DNA from: Dasyornis broadbenti
Lineage: Eukaryota; Chordata; Aves; Passeriformes; Dasyornithidae
DNA: 64,000 nt
Assembly (NCBI GenBank): GCA_013397935.1
Contig: VZRN01006295.1
Span: 1,971,129-2,035,128 of the forward strand
Direction of reading: 5' to 3'
Within the stretch, counting starts at the first letter, position 1; each line of letters begins with the position of its first letter. Under the pieces are notes generated by a model that worked only from the letters and a program-made list of their open reading frames with translations, was not told the origin of the DNA and searched no databases. The translations under genes were made by a program, and so were the position numbers. This document shows positions 38,101 through 51,240 of the stretch, piece by piece.

Positions 38101-41100
38101 CAGCGCTGAGCTAACAGAAGTGCATTCATGGTCGCCCCTCCTCACTTCCCTTTCATTTCCTTTCAACATCATGCCTTGCCCCTCTCTTTTGCTGGTGGAG
38201 GGAGTGCGTGAGCAGTAACATGCACCAGGGAATCCCTCTGCTCCTGCTACAGCTCTGCTCTTCCGCAGTAAAGAATCCCACTCATCAAGTCAGACAGAGA
38301 CAAGAAGTCCATGCTCATGAAATCTAAAACCCTGCATTACTGTATTTACTTATTAAACGCTTTACTTGGAGAGGGAGCCTTAGCCTTGCTCTCTAGTCCC
38401 AAGCACATTTGGCAATTGATCCAGTGAGTGATTTAAATCAGTGCTTGCCATGGGCCTTCCTGGGACATTAGTTGGGCCGAAGAGATTTCTTTTCATAAAC
38501 TGTTTTGCTATAGAAGAAGAATAGTAGTGGTCACTTGGTTTTATCCTCTCTTGAGCCATTGGAACTTTTGCTTCCAGTATAAATCCAAACTGTGAAGTCC
38601 AGACCATTTGCTGTGCAATGAGCTAGGCTAAGAACAATGTGTGTAGGGCTTGGAATTGGTTCTGCAACATATTTCTAGGAAAAAAACCCACAAACTACAT
38701 TATCTTCTGTTATTTCATTAACATTTTATTCCAAATATGTTAATTCTTATTTAAAAATAAATCTTTATTTTATGTTAAAAAGATTTTGTCTCTGTGTGTG
38801 TGTGAGATCGATGTATTTATTATCCTTTGTTATTGACTGAAGAAATAGAAAAGAAACATAATTTTAAAATGTGCAAGAACTAAAAGTTGCCAATTTAGCT
38901 GCAGCAGGCCCTGAGATACATAAGTACATTTGCATTTTTGTAACTCAAAATCTTTTCTGGTAAACAGAATGAGTGTTTCTGAGCTGTCCATCTGCTTCAA
39001 GTAAGATTATTTGTACAGCACATGTTTAAATTAACCACAGAAGGTTAATTCTGGTAGTATGCATGAGTGATGACTTCCTCTTATTAATTGTAGTTAGAGA
39101 ATGAGGTATTCAATTTAGTCATTTATTCATTAGTAGAGTATAATAGATAAATGAAAGACACAAATTAATGTCTTTGGTGTTATGTAAATAATGAAAAGTC
39201 TATTTCCCAACCGTAGTTATACTTTTGATGAGTAGACTAAGATAGTTTTCATCACATGAATATTACATTGTGCTGCTTGACGGAAAGAATGAATCACATT
39301 TTTGTGGAAGAAGGCATTGTGTTTATTTCAATGAGATTGCAAAAGGTGATATGGAGATCTGGTTTTGTTTCACCTCAGTAGTGTCTTTGCAGTGACAAAT
39401 GTAGTGCAGAAAGCAAAGCTGGGTGCTGTGCCAGATTTGCAAGCACTGCACCAAAGATTTGTTGTCCTGTTCCACCACTTTTCACTCTGGGCAAAATTAT
39501 TTTTGCCAAACACTATATGTTATAGTTGAGTGGGAAAAATGGGGACGTTAAAGAGGCTAGTTTAAAGTGACTTGTTTGCTTTGTTGTAGAACTGCAGCAA
39601 GCCTGTGGAGCATAGCAGTCTCATTGAAATGAGTGAGCACACAGTTCAGCAGGTTAGCTAAGCTAGTTAAGCAGGTCAAGAGAAAGTATACTGGGTTTGT
39701 ATTGTCATTTCCCACTGGGGTGTTCTGAAAAAGGATCACAACATGAGGAAAGAATAAGGCACTTTCTTTAGAGAACTCTTCTCACATCTTGATCCTGTAT
39801 TTTACCTATTACAGTAGGATATGGCACAACCCATCTAAAAAGAAATTCTGAACTTTTACTATAAGTCTCACAGTTTTTAACGCTGTTTCTTATCCCTGAT
39901 AAAACACGGATCGGTACCCTGAGCATTGTAAAAGGAAGTCCCCATAATTCACATGGCTGCAGAAGTGAACCTGGGTTTCTTTCAATTCTTGATATATTCC
40001 AAACAGGGATGACTACCATTTCTGGGCCCTGATATAATACAAACATCTTTTTATTTTGTCACTAGCGACTCTGATAATAAAATTGTTTATCAATAATGAT
40101 TCATCCCAGGAGCACTTCAGAATTTCCTGGGTTGTAAAAAAGAGACAAATATTTTGAAAAAGTAAGCTCTGCTATGTATTAACCCTTCTGTGTTCAGCTT
40201 TCTCCTAATGTCCACAGATAACGCCTATCGGGAAAGTCATTTGCCATAGCACTTGATTCCTACTTTTGTGCAGCTGCTCACCATTGACAAGAGCTGATTA
40301 GAGTTCACATATTTTTCTCTTTGTTTGTTTGTTTTGTTTTGATTGGTTGGGTTTTGGGGTTTTTTTGTTGCCAAAATTAAGGAAACACCCTCCAAAGAGT
40401 TGTGAGTGCAGGGGATATTCCCATTTCTCTACTCCCCACCATGATCACCTTCACACTCGAGCTCTATGGTTTGTAACTGTGGAACATCTGGTTATTGGGA
40501 GATTTATGGATGTCTCTCCTTGTTGACTCTGAAGTAGCTGGGAGAGGTTCTGTTTTTTGGAAAAAAGTCATGTGTTTTGTCCATGTCCTATCTTTTCTTC
40601 CCATCTCAGCACAAGAGATTTGTAATGCAGTAAGGTACTTGTCGAGTTCAATCTGACCTCATGCATTTGTATGAAGCTCATTTATCTGAAATACTCATTT
40701 CAAGAAACTTTTTGCTGGAGACTAATAGAAATTATGTTGTCCAAATCTTGTATTACAGATGAATGTTAAGGATATTTTTGATCCAAATTTTCACTTTCAA
40801 AGCATTATCCTACTAATTGCTCTGATTTTTCAGTACTTTGGTGTTAACCTTTGCAAGTTGCTGACCCTTGCTAAATGATATATGTTCGACACAAATAAAA
40901 TGACTAATATATGCTTTCCATGCCATTTTCATAATTTTTCCTGTACAGTGAGAGCTAAAAGCAGAAAAAAAAAACCCCTGAAGTAGCTCTGTAATGCCTG
41001 ACTAAACCCCAGATTTCAAATCATCAATTTGTATTATTTTCTTACAGTACAGTGAAAGCAGGAATAGCATTTATTTCATTCAGATTGATGTTAAGTTAGT

Positions 41101-42384
41101 TTGGATTTACTATTCATTTCTTCTGGCTGTCCTTGCATACAGACAGGCAAAACAGGAAAAAGAGCAATACCAAAATGAAGAATGGGTTGATCATAGCAAG
41201 GCACCTGGAAGGTTTTGTAGACAACAGATTCTCTCTTTTAGTCTAAATACTGAAAGTAATGAAGAGCAGAGGGAGATGAGATGTTGAGTGAATAGTCACC
41301 TGCTGTCTCAGTCTGCAGGCACCAATGGGTAGATTTCCAAGGCAGCTTTCAACCATCTCGAATTTAAAACTGCCTGCAATAACCTCAGTGAAGGCTAATT
41401 CTAATTTCTGGGGAAGCCACACTCTCTTTCCCACCTTAACACAGGAGGTGAGTCAGGGAAGAACTTGGTGGATTGGTAAATGTTTTGGGGTTATCATAAA
41501 ATACAGGTACTCGATCAATGGCTCCAGAACAGCTGGTTCTTTAGGAGTCTCTGTGTCAGGATCATGGGGGGTGAGGAAGCTGCACTTGAACAAATGAGTA
41601 GTATTTAGAGAATGGATTTGTTTCCTTGTTCTTGCTGAGTAACCATTTATAAAACTGAACCAAACTTTCGTTTACTTTGCAGTTTTTACTGCGTCCTTGC
41701 TTACGGTAACCTTTATTATTCACTACAGTTTAATAACTCAGAACAGATCTGGAGAAAATACACCTAGACTGAGAAATTACTGACTACATTTCTTCTCTGG
41801 TAGGAAAATACATACTTTGAGAACAAGCAAAGCACTGTTACTCTGGAGTGACAGTTAAGAGAAGTATAACTGAAGTAGATCCAGAGGACATTTGCTAAAA
41901 AAAATTCACATCCTTCCTGGTTTGTAAATTTTGAGCACCTTAAGTACTTGGGAAAATATTTTTAAGCTACAGCAGGCAACATTCCAGCTGCAAAATCAGA
42001 ACTTTAAAGAGGTTTGATTAATTTGCCATTCAGGCTTGTACTATTGTAATTATGTTTTCTCTTGGCTGTTTGATTAAAGAAATAAGTAAAGCACTTCAGC
42101 ATTAGAGCCATTAATATCAAACGTGCTGATCCTGGTGGGAGCTTAATACTTCCTTCCATACAGACAATGATACAATCACTTAGTGGTTGGGAAATGGCAT
42201 CTTTGTCTTCGGGTATGACACTGTAAGCTAATGACAGCGAAAGCAAAGCTGTTTCGCTATGGTGAGCTCACTGTGTAAAAGAGGCTGAGTCATCTCTGCA
42301 GACAGTCAGAGAGTAGAGGGATTTTTTCCATAAGAGCTCTCTTGTTCTGGAAGGTTTGTGCCATGTATTTTACACAGCAGAATT
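35119..42384. other. Long AT-rich region without genes
   Basis: No gene or transposon is recognised. A T/G tract at 40319-40370 and a short (GT)n near 38794 are the only simple repeats of note. Open frames are all under 95 codons. Confidence 0.55.
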
Positions 42385-42423
42385 AAAAAAAAAAAAAAAA
42401 ACAAAAAAAAAAAAAAAAAAAAA
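42385..42423 (+). repeat. Poly(A) tract (A17-C-A21)
   Basis: Two long A runs are separated by a single C. There is no upstream sequence recognisable as a retrocopied transcript. Confidence 0.95.
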
Positions 42424-43209
42424 CCAAATGAAATTAAATAAATCCAGACAATAAGGAGATTTTAGCCAGTGCAGAAGCATGTGTGACACCAATAAACTAT
42501 AAAAGGACTAATGAGGATATAATCAACATTAGCTACACTATAAAGTATTAAACTATTACATGCTATAATTAACAGTAGCCTGTATTTACAACACTGTGAT
42601 GGCATAGCCAGACACAACTTTGCTTAAATATTTCAGTAATACAATCACCAAAGAGTCAAGCAAATCTAGGTCTTGTTGCATATAAAAGGCATTCTGACAA
42701 CTAAAGCTGCTGGAACGAGAACAAGGTAAGCATAAGGGATATCCTTCCAAATACTCAAGGATGACTGACAAGACAAAGAGAACATGATAAAAGTTATGGG
42801 ATAAAAAAGAATTCCCTTTCTTCTTGTGACAGGAGAACACTAATACAAGTGCATGGAGCACAAGTGAGGAGAACTGGAGAACTAGAGAAACTGAAGAAGA
42901 CAAGTTCATTTCAGTTCTGACTTCTCTTGCTGAATAACTCCTGAGCCTGATGAGCGGGACCTCTGCAACTAAAACCCACCAATGACTCCAGCCGTTGGTA
43001 GTAACTATATAGTATGTGCTCTGTGGTATTATACATACACAGCTAATTTAGAGTGAGATTCTCACAAGATGAAGAGTTTTGTGTATGTATTGGTGATGAT
43101 GAATATTAAAATCTGACCATTAACAAATCTGTTACTAATGAACAAACTCTAAAGCTGGCTTGATTTGCCACTCTTCTAAACAGTCACATCACAGTTACAT
43201 CATGATGGT

Positions 43210-43245
<36 letters not shown>

Positions 43246-45092
43246 CGTAATACTTACATACACATCTGTTCAGTAGGAATAAGGTAATGTGTCATTTTTC
43301 CATAATAAGATAATTTACACATAATATACAGAGCTGTGCAGTAGCATTTGGTATACACAAAGCGTCATGGACAAAGTAGGACTTCCACATCCTTGCAAGC
43401 TAGGAGTAACAATACCTTATTTTTAAATCCCAGGGAAGAATTTAAACCACAAACATGTTACAATTTCTAACCTGGAAAACATAACTGAATGATATTAACA
43501 ATTTTTCTTCTTAAAGAGAATTTAAAAAAAGAGCCTAATTATCTCTGCCTATCCTTTGTACCATGTTGGAAACAACCTCTCTTCTCACCAAGAATTCAAA
43601 GCAGATGCAACTTAGGAGCATTCCCTAATTTAATTTCATTTTTATTCAGGAACTACTTAATGCAAATTGCAATAGCAAGTTGCTTCATTACTAGATTAGA
43701 GATGCAGGCTCTCATGACCATTATTTTGTCTGATGCCATGAATCTTGAAAAGTCCCTGTTCCCAGTAGTAGCACAGCTGCTGCTGTGAAGCAGCCTGAAC
43801 ATTCTGAGCCCTCCAGAACCAGAGGGATTTATCTTCAGAAGTGTGAGCTAAAACTTGTTCCAACTCAGGTGAGGATAAGCCCTTGGGCAAGTGCTATAGT
43901 CACAATGTTTGGTTTGCTCTGGTTTTTTCCACCAACTGAAAAAAAAGGTGTTATATGGACATTTAGTAGGAAATCTTCTTGTGGGCTTGAGCAAAATCTG
44001 CTTTGGATCTACTGCTGGTCCAGGGCTTTGATGGATCTCTATCTGCTTTCCTGCGTGGCTGAGAAAAAAGAGGATGTGGCAAACAATTTTAAGTCGGCAG
44101 TTTGTAGAATGAGAAACATCAGTAGAGCAAAAGGTCAAGGCAAGCAGAAGCACCCTGTTTACTTTTTTAGATATGGGTATCATATCTAAACTGCGGATCC
44201 TACCTGGATTTCTCAGCTCACTCTAAGATTTTTTTTTTTAATTACTCATGTTGTAGAGAAAAACAAATTAATTTCTTTGGCACAGGGCAGGTTAGGATTT
44301 ACATACAGTTTTATCAATTCTTGATCGTGCAGACTGTTACACAAAATCTTGATAGTTATTTACACTGAAAGAGGCACCTGAAAAGAATCAGCTTGAAGTG
44401 AATGAGATTATTTATAGAGATAGATTTATCTTTAAAGGTTGTTTTTTTTTAAAGTATGCAAGCTAGAAAAGCAGAATGATATGAAAACAACTCATTAGTC
44501 AAAGATCTATTATAAAACTGAACCTCTGCGTTACACAGTTCTTAAATGAAACCGCATTCCCTAACTACTGTTTCCTAACATATACATAGATTTTATATGT
44601 ATTTTAGTATAAATATTTAAACAACTTGATGGATATCTCCATCTGTTTGAGGCATGTTAGATTTTCTCTTTCTGTTCTCGCAGCAAAGATTGCCGCTGAA
44701 ATGTTTTTAAGCTGCATTGCAATTAGGCCTAAAAAAATTTTATCACTTCATTCAGATTTAGGGCATGACATATTTTACAAGAATTTAAGAGGTCAAAATC
44801 TTAAAATTGCTCTGTACAGGACAGAGAATTCCAAATTAGGATCCAGGTTTACACAGTGTTGGCACAACTCCCTGATCTATAATAAACTTGAACAAGTTGC
44901 AAACCTGCAACTGTGATGCTTAAAACACTAGTATCAGAGTTGCAGGTTTGGACATTTAACACCAGGGCTTCTCCTGTGGTAGTTGAAATTCTGGTGTCAA
45001 ATCTTCAGAAATCAGGGAGTTATATATCATGTGTTGAGTTTCCATGGAGTTGGGACCACACTTCTGTATCTTGAGTCTTCACTTTTAATTCT
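42424..45092. other. Unannotated stretch
   Basis: No gene is recognised. It contains the compound microsatellite at 43210-43244. Overlapping frames on both strands at 43785-44189 have no recognisable domain. Confidence 0.5.
43210..43244. repeat. Compound (CT)n(AT)n microsatellite
   Basis: About eleven CT units run directly into six or seven AT units. It is an uninterrupted dinucleotide repeat and probably length-polymorphic. Confidence 0.95.
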
Positions 45093-46102
45093 ACATCAGA
45101 GTCAAAGACCACTTTGGGTTGGAAGGGATCTTGAAGAGCATCTAGTTCTAAACCCCTGCCATGGGCAGGGACGCCTTTCACTGAACCAGGTTTCTCAGGG
45201 ACCCATCCAACCAGGCCTTGACCACTTCAAAGCATGGGGCATCCACAGCTTCTCTGTGCAACTGTTCCTTTGCCTCACCACCCTCAGAGTAAAGAGTTTT
45301 TTCCTATAATCTAAGCTAAACCTATTTTCTTTCTGTTTAAATGCATTCCCCAGTCCTGTTACTACACGCTTTTGGAAAGAGTCCTTCTCCGTTTTTCTTG
45401 TAGGTTCCCTTCGAGTATTGGAAGGCCCCGTTGAGGTCACCTGAAGCCTTTTCTTTTCCAGGTGGAACAAACACCACTCCCTCAGCCTTTCCTCATAGGA
45501 AAGGTGCTCTGTCCCTCCAATAATCTTGGTGGCTTCCTCTGGACTCATTCTAACAGGTCCATGTCCTTTGTGTGCTGGGGACCCCAGAGCTGGATGCAGC
45601 ACTGCAGGTGGGGTCCCACCGAAGCAGAGCAGAGGGGCAGAATCCCCTCCCTGGCCCTGCTGCCCATGCTGCTTTGGATGCACTCCAGGACACGTTTGGC
45701 TCTCTGGGCTGTGAGTGCCCATGGCTGGGTCATGTCCAGCCTCTCCTCTACCAGTACCCCCAAGTCCTTCTCAGCAGGGCTGCTCTGGATCTGTTCATCC
45801 CCCAGCACATGTTGATACTTACCAGCAGCACCCTGCACTTGGTCTTGTTAAACCTCCTGACATTCCCACCGGCCACTCCTAGAGTTTTTCCAGGTCCCTC
45901 TGGATGCCATCATTCCTTCAGGTGTGTCAACTGCACCACTCAGTTTGGCGCCATCTGCAAATTTGCTGAAAGTGCACTTTATCCCTCTATGCCATTAATG
46001 AATATATTAAATATCACAGGTCTCAGTATGGGCTCCTAAGGGGCACACCACTCTTCTCTGATATCTATCAGGACTCTTAGCCATTGACCACTCTCCTACT
46101 AA
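45093..46102 (-). mobile_element. CR1 LINE, 1 kb 5'-truncated copy (reverse)
   Basis: This is the largest transposon remnant here. Read on the reverse strand it covers the end of ORF2 (reverse transcriptase) and the 3' UTR. The CR1 3' end lies at the left, with 'ccactttgggttggaaggga' on the given strand. The RT catalytic region near 45940-45975 reads FADGAKLSG, where CR1 normally has FADDTKLSG, so the second catalytic aspartate is lost. A conserved C-terminal block SSPAEKDLGVLV lies further on, in a different frame from the block before it, so at least one indel has occurred. The element is 5'-truncated at about 46102 and cannot encode an active enzyme. Confidence 0.95.
45545..45838 (-). pseudogene. 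CR1 ORF2 C-terminal remnant
   Basis: This is the longest stretch of the CR1 copy still in the authentic ORF2 frame. It shows SSPAEKDLGVLVEERLDM, then SSMGSRAREGILPL and LWGPQHTKDMDLLE, which is the characteristic C-terminal region downstream of the reverse-transcriptase palm. It ends at a TGA (45547-45545 on the reverse strand) where the family continues with VQR, and the following residues VQRK are still visible after the stop. The change is consistent with CpG decay of an arginine codon. The nominal ATG lies inside the element and is not a real start. A 175-codon frame overlapping at 45195-45722 is in a non-native frame and runs through the 3' UTR. Confidence 0.85.
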
Positions 46103-49100
46103 ATAAAACTTTCAAACTCACATTTTATAAAAGTTAGAAGATGTGGTAAAAACTCTCACAGAAACCACTGCCTGGGAGATCACCAAAACAAAGGATTAAA
46201 GAGCTGATATAGTAAAATGTTTAGCATCCTTGGCACTCATCATTTTAGTGACAGGTTTAAGGGCAGTCACTACTTCATATTTCCTCAGATTTGCCACAGG
46301 TGTGGATTTCCTTTGTATTTTTAAGGTGTGACTTTGGCTTACGGGTAAGGACAGCAGACTGCAATCCATCATTATAAACAGCTATAGTCAGTGAAAACAT
46401 CAAAACTACTTTCACCAGAGAACATTTCACATGCAGCATTTATGTCAAAGCACACTCCTCCCTGGTATGCTGAACTAGGAGTTGTCTGTATAACTATCAG
46501 GAGAAACTCAAAACAGCAGAGGAACTGTAGAGAAAAGCTCTGAAATATTGCTTTATAACCAAAAACTTGGTTAATCAGCGGCACAGAAAGCAGGTAAAAC
46601 AAATTAATAGAATTGAAAGTCTAGTAAAACAGAAACAGTTTATTCAGGAAGAACGAACAGGAGAAGAGGAGACCAATATTATGCTGTAGATCAGGAAAGC
46701 TTTGAAGTAACCCTCTGAAGCTGAGAATAAGGTGAGAGGTAAATTTGTTGCATTTCTCTAGGTGAAGATAAAAGGAGAAAGAACAAAACAAAAACCCTTA
46801 TCAAAAAGAAGCTGCAGATGAAATTTTTGATCAGGCAACAACAGCAACCAAAGGAAGAAAGCAATGTGGGACTAAGTACTTAATTATTTATAGTAAAAGA
46901 GTATGTAGGGCACAGTCCTACAAAATGTGTGGAGAGGAACTTCACATAGGATAAGTTAGAGAGGTTCAAATGTTCAGAGAATGATAAAATTCTTTCTGGA
47001 GTACTTCATAAGAAATAGAGGCCATATCACAGTTGTTCTTGAAGAAATAGTTAGGGTTTCTACTTCAGGAAGTTTACCTTCCCAAAGGAAACTGTATCAA
47101 TGGAAAAAAAAGGTATAATTGATAAACTATAGATTTAGTGCTTCAACTTGCTTTCTCAATTAGTTGAGTATTCAATTTATAAGCAACTGAATGACAACAG
47201 TAAAAAACATGTACTGTTTCAGATCACTGCTATTACTTTTTGGCAATGCAACTGGCCTAGAAGATAAGGATGATGTAATATTTGCGATATATTTTTACCT
47301 CAGTAATCTTTCTGGCACTAGTCACATGACATTTTGAAAATTATGAAGGTCAGGTTGGATACTATGGCATAAGCCAAATTCCCAAGTCAGTGTGTACTCT
47401 TACAGTGGATAGTGATGGTTCGCTGATGAGCTGAGGTGCTTCAGATACATACCTGTAGGGATCTGGCTTGGGCCAAGTTCTAAATGATATTTTCATTAAA
47501 GGTTTTAAAGAAAGAAATAATCAAGATTATGTTTGTAAGATTTGCAGAGAGTGCCGGTCTAAGAGGATTTGCTAGTACAAAGAACAAAATGAGAATTCAA
47601 AATTCAAATGAATCTGATATTCACAAGATCAAAATAAATTAACCAGTACTTTACTAAAAGGGAAACATCAGACAATCTATCTGAGACACAAGTCTGATCT
47701 CCGGCAGGCATTGAGCTCTGAGGATTTCTGCTCTGGGAGACACCCATGAATGCAAACAGCAGGAACACATTCCTGTCAAGGAGAGGGATGACCCTTCAAT
47801 GACCCCAGTGCCAACCCCAACTGCAGTGAGGGTGACTTGCTTATAAAAATCACTGGGAGGAGTCTAAGTGAAATCTTCTCTGATTCTTGTTAATGAAATA
47901 TCAGAAGCTCACCCCTCCACTACAAAACACTAAGTTCATTGGTTCCTACTATGTCTTTCTGAGTTGAAAAAGCTCATTCTCTTTTTCCAGGGCTGGATCT
48001 AGCAAGAAATCTGTCTTCAGATTTTATTAGAGTTCCTCCTCCTCTGAAAATGCAAGGTTTATTTGTTCTTATTGTTAGAAACTTTGAAGGCAGATTTCAA
48101 GGCAAAATACTGTTCAGCTGAGATGGCAAAAAATAACCTTACACTGTCCCAGTGAAGACATATTTGGGCTCTGGCCTCTTCACTACAACTGTTGAATGGA
48201 AACTAGAAACATATGGACACTATTTGTTAAGTTTCCAGCTTTTATACATTTTTCATAGAAAGGGACTGCTTGTTTTCTTTACACTACACAGGTTACTCAG
48301 GGCTGCAAACTCAGTGCCCCTTATCTGGAATAAACCACTTCCAAGTTTTGCAAAATTACTTGAAGACAGCTCCAACCATAGAACAGAGAGTAAGTTACAA
48401 AGTCAACCTACTCACATGGCTATCCTTCACTTTTTTTACTGGAGATAAAATAATCCTCTTTCTTATTTAACAAAGAGGTTAAGAATCTAGCAAATCCAGG
48501 CTCCTGGAACAGCAGGAAGAATGAGAAGAAAGTATTGTTCCTTTTGCAGGCACAATCTATGTTCCTTTTTACGCCTGACCTTTACCACTTTCTTAATGGC
48601 ATGGGTGAATGAAATATCCACAGGGCAGTAAGAAGTTGGAAAAAGACCTCAGAAGGCAGAGTTTTCGGGGTATGTGACCAATCTCTTCTTAACCACTGCA
48701 AAGTAAGATCCAAATTAGTGGTTATAAATACTGTAGTGAGATAATTACACACATGCTCCTGTTTGATTGTAATATTTGCTGTGCACTGAAGAAAGAACAC
48801 AGTAAGGTAGCAGTTGTCTGCGTCTCTCTGAAAAGATGAACAGGTTCTTTTTGTTGTGAGGAAAGGGGTAAATTTGGCTCAGGAGTAGAGCTGTGTAATT
48901 GCACATTTGATTCAGCTCTTAACTCTGTTAATGCTAACACACCACAACCATTTCCAGAAGTTCTGCCCGAGGTACCATAAAAGGGGCCACAGTAGCAGTT
49001 TAGATCCTCTAAATCCCAAGTAGAGTAGCTATCCTTGGGGCCAGGAGCCCCTCTGGACTAGGGGTAAGATCATCCCACTGGTTTTAATAATACCTGTTAG

Positions 49101-50359
49101 CTGGTATAGCCTACTAATTGCCACAGACCTCTGCCTTCAAGTGCTAAAATTGACTTCAGAGTAGAAGTCTTAAATTCTGTCAGTCATTTCCTTTTCTTTC
49201 TTTCCTCATTTCATTCCAGTGTTATTCTCACTGAATTCTTAGAGATTTGTGAATCTAGTCCTGCTAACCAGAAACCTTATTTCTGCACAGAATTAAACTT
49301 GATACTTTATACAGTTGTAAATTGTTCTTTACTCTTTCTGTCTGTGAGTACAGCTTTTTTCAAGGCTATTTCTTCTGCTAGGAAGTAGGAGATCCATGTT
49401 GTTGTAATCAATCCCTCTTGCATTATTTCCTTTATGAATGAGACCACTGTCACAGTTTATCTCAGATTCTACCTAAGCTGGAAAAGTGACTTGGTGCTAA
49501 ACTGATCGAATCCGGATATTAATATTTTTTTCTAGTTTTACATTTATGAGCTCAAGTCATTGGGTTTTTTCTGCATAGATTCAGTCTTCTGTGTCATTGC
49601 AACAAATTGACACCTTTTTTCTTGAATGTCTGATAGTGAAAAGGGTTGTACCAAAATTGTACTTGTGAGGAGAGATAAATCAACAGAGACATTTTTTTTT
49701 TTCAAAATAGAAAGAACAGATTTTTCTCACACTGTTTGGACTAAGTGAATAGAGTACAACTAATGTCCAATAGTATATTTCATTAATTTATCAGTAAAGG
49801 GCAGAACATACATTGCTAAGGAGGATCAATGCCTTTAACCTGCATGTAAAAAGTTTCCTAAATAAGGAGCATGCAAAACATTCCAGAGAATTGCCTGAAA
49901 TGCAGCAAGAAGAGGCTGTAACAAAAGAATCCCATAAAGCCCAGCTATCCAAAGATGGGTTAGCTATATGATGTAGGCATCAACTGATCAATAAACTACA
50001 GTCTGTTGACTGCACAGAGTTCCTGGATTATTTTTAAATAAAAACTTTATAAGTCTGCAGTCTACTGTTCCTTTATCAACAAAGAGTTTATGCCTGATTA
50101 CAGGTATTAAATAGCAGGAATTATCTCCTATTGCAAAGGAGCTGACAGTTCTGAAAAAACTCAGTGGCTGTTTGGATCAATAGTTAGAGATTTCTGCACA
50201 AAGAGAGTCTGGATCAGGGGCTTTGTTACAATATCTTAAATGCAAGTGGATCTGCCTTCACTGAGCAAATTATATTCAGCCAGAGCCAATATTATTGCAG
50301 GTGCCTTACTGAGTGATATCTGTATTAACATATTTTCCATAGAACCCTTTTTAAAAGGA
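46103..50359. other. Unannotated stretch
   Basis: No exon, RNA gene or recognisable transposon is seen. A slightly GC-richer patch lies at 47700-47840 with no identified similarity. Open frames are at most 98 codons and not recognisable. Confidence 0.55.
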
Positions 50360-50443
50360 GAAAAAGAAAAAGAAAAAGAAAAAGAAAAAGAAAAAGAAAA
50401 AGAAAAAGAAAAAAAGAAAAAGAAAAAGAAGAAAAGAAAAAAG
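50360..50443 (+). repeat. (GAAAAA)n homopurine microsatellite
   Basis: About eight near-perfect GAAAAA units are followed by a less regular GA-rich end. The strand is pure purine for more than 80 bases, which allows triplex (H-DNA) formation. The lysine/glutamate frame on one strand and the serine/phenylalanine frame on the other are artefacts. Confidence 0.95.
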
Positions 50444-51068
50444 ACCCTTATGGTGTGAATCCATACATGGACAAGCATTCAAAGCAGAAAAGTAACTGGG
50501 AATTTTAAAGATATTTTATCCACACACACGTTATTTATTTATTCTTATTCACGTCTTCTTCAAGATCTTCTTAGACACTTGGGACACTACAGAGTCGTAA
50601 CTGGAGAATGTGCATACTGCATTGCTCCATATACTCAAGTGTTAGATTAATGAGAAGATAGCAAAAAAATTACACCTGGACTTCTAGTAAGTATTAACAG
50701 AATCATTTTTTCCAGCATGGAATGATTTGTTTCCTCTACTTGCAAATGCTGAAGCCTTGCCAGAACACCGTGTCTAGGCTGCAAGAATGTAGAGTCTGAC
50801 AGAAAAGGGAATAAAAATAGAGCATAACAAACAATGTAAAATATTTGGTACACTATCTTGTAAAGACTGAGTCAAAAGGTCAAGTTTTACTACATAAAAA
50901 AAAAAAAAGAAAAGAAAAAGACACTAAAAAAGACACAAGTTTCCCTAGAAGAAAAGATTATTGAAAATGATTAATCAGTTTTTCTTGGTTGGTTGGTTGG
51001 TTGGTCGGTTTAAAGAGAGGCCTGGGAATACACAATTATCACAGGTGATCAGTTATTAAGACAGGTTT
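50444..51068. other. Unannotated stretch with simple repeats
   Basis: It contains an A-rich tract (50898-50929) and a GGTT tetranucleotide repeat (50984-51010). No gene is recognised. Confidence 0.6.
50984..51010. repeat. (GGTT)n tetranucleotide repeat
   Basis: About six GGTT units, one mutated to CGGTT near the right end, lie 58 bases left of a CR1 3' end. Confidence 0.9.
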
Positions 51069-51240
51069 TCACAGAATCAGAGAATGTTAAGGGCTGGAGG
51101 AGACCTTAAAGACCATTGAGTTCCAACCCCCTGCATGGGCAGGGACATCTCCCACTAAACCAGATTGCTCAAGGCCTTGTCCAGCCTGGCCTTGGATACT
51201 GCCAGGGATGGGGTATCCACCACCTCCCTGGGCAGCCTGC
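51069..51240 (-). mobile_element. CR1 LINE, 3' end fragment (reverse)
   Basis: On the given strand the blocks are 'tcacagaatcagagaatg', 'gggctggaggagacctta', 'ttccaaccccctgcatgg', 'caaggccttgtccagcct' and 'ccacctccctgggcagcctg'. They are the mirror of a CR1 3' end. It preserves the CR1 sequence better than the left-edge copy and is therefore probably younger. It is truncated to about 170 bases and non-coding. Confidence 0.93.

Noticed and set aside
45195..45722. 175-codon reverse-strand frame
   Set aside because: It lies within the CR1 copy but in the wrong frame relative to ORF2 and extends through the 3' UTR, so it is not a protein-coding gene.
50236..50478. Frames of alternating lysine/glutamate or serine/phenylalanine
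   Set aside because: They are translations of the GAAAAA microsatellite.
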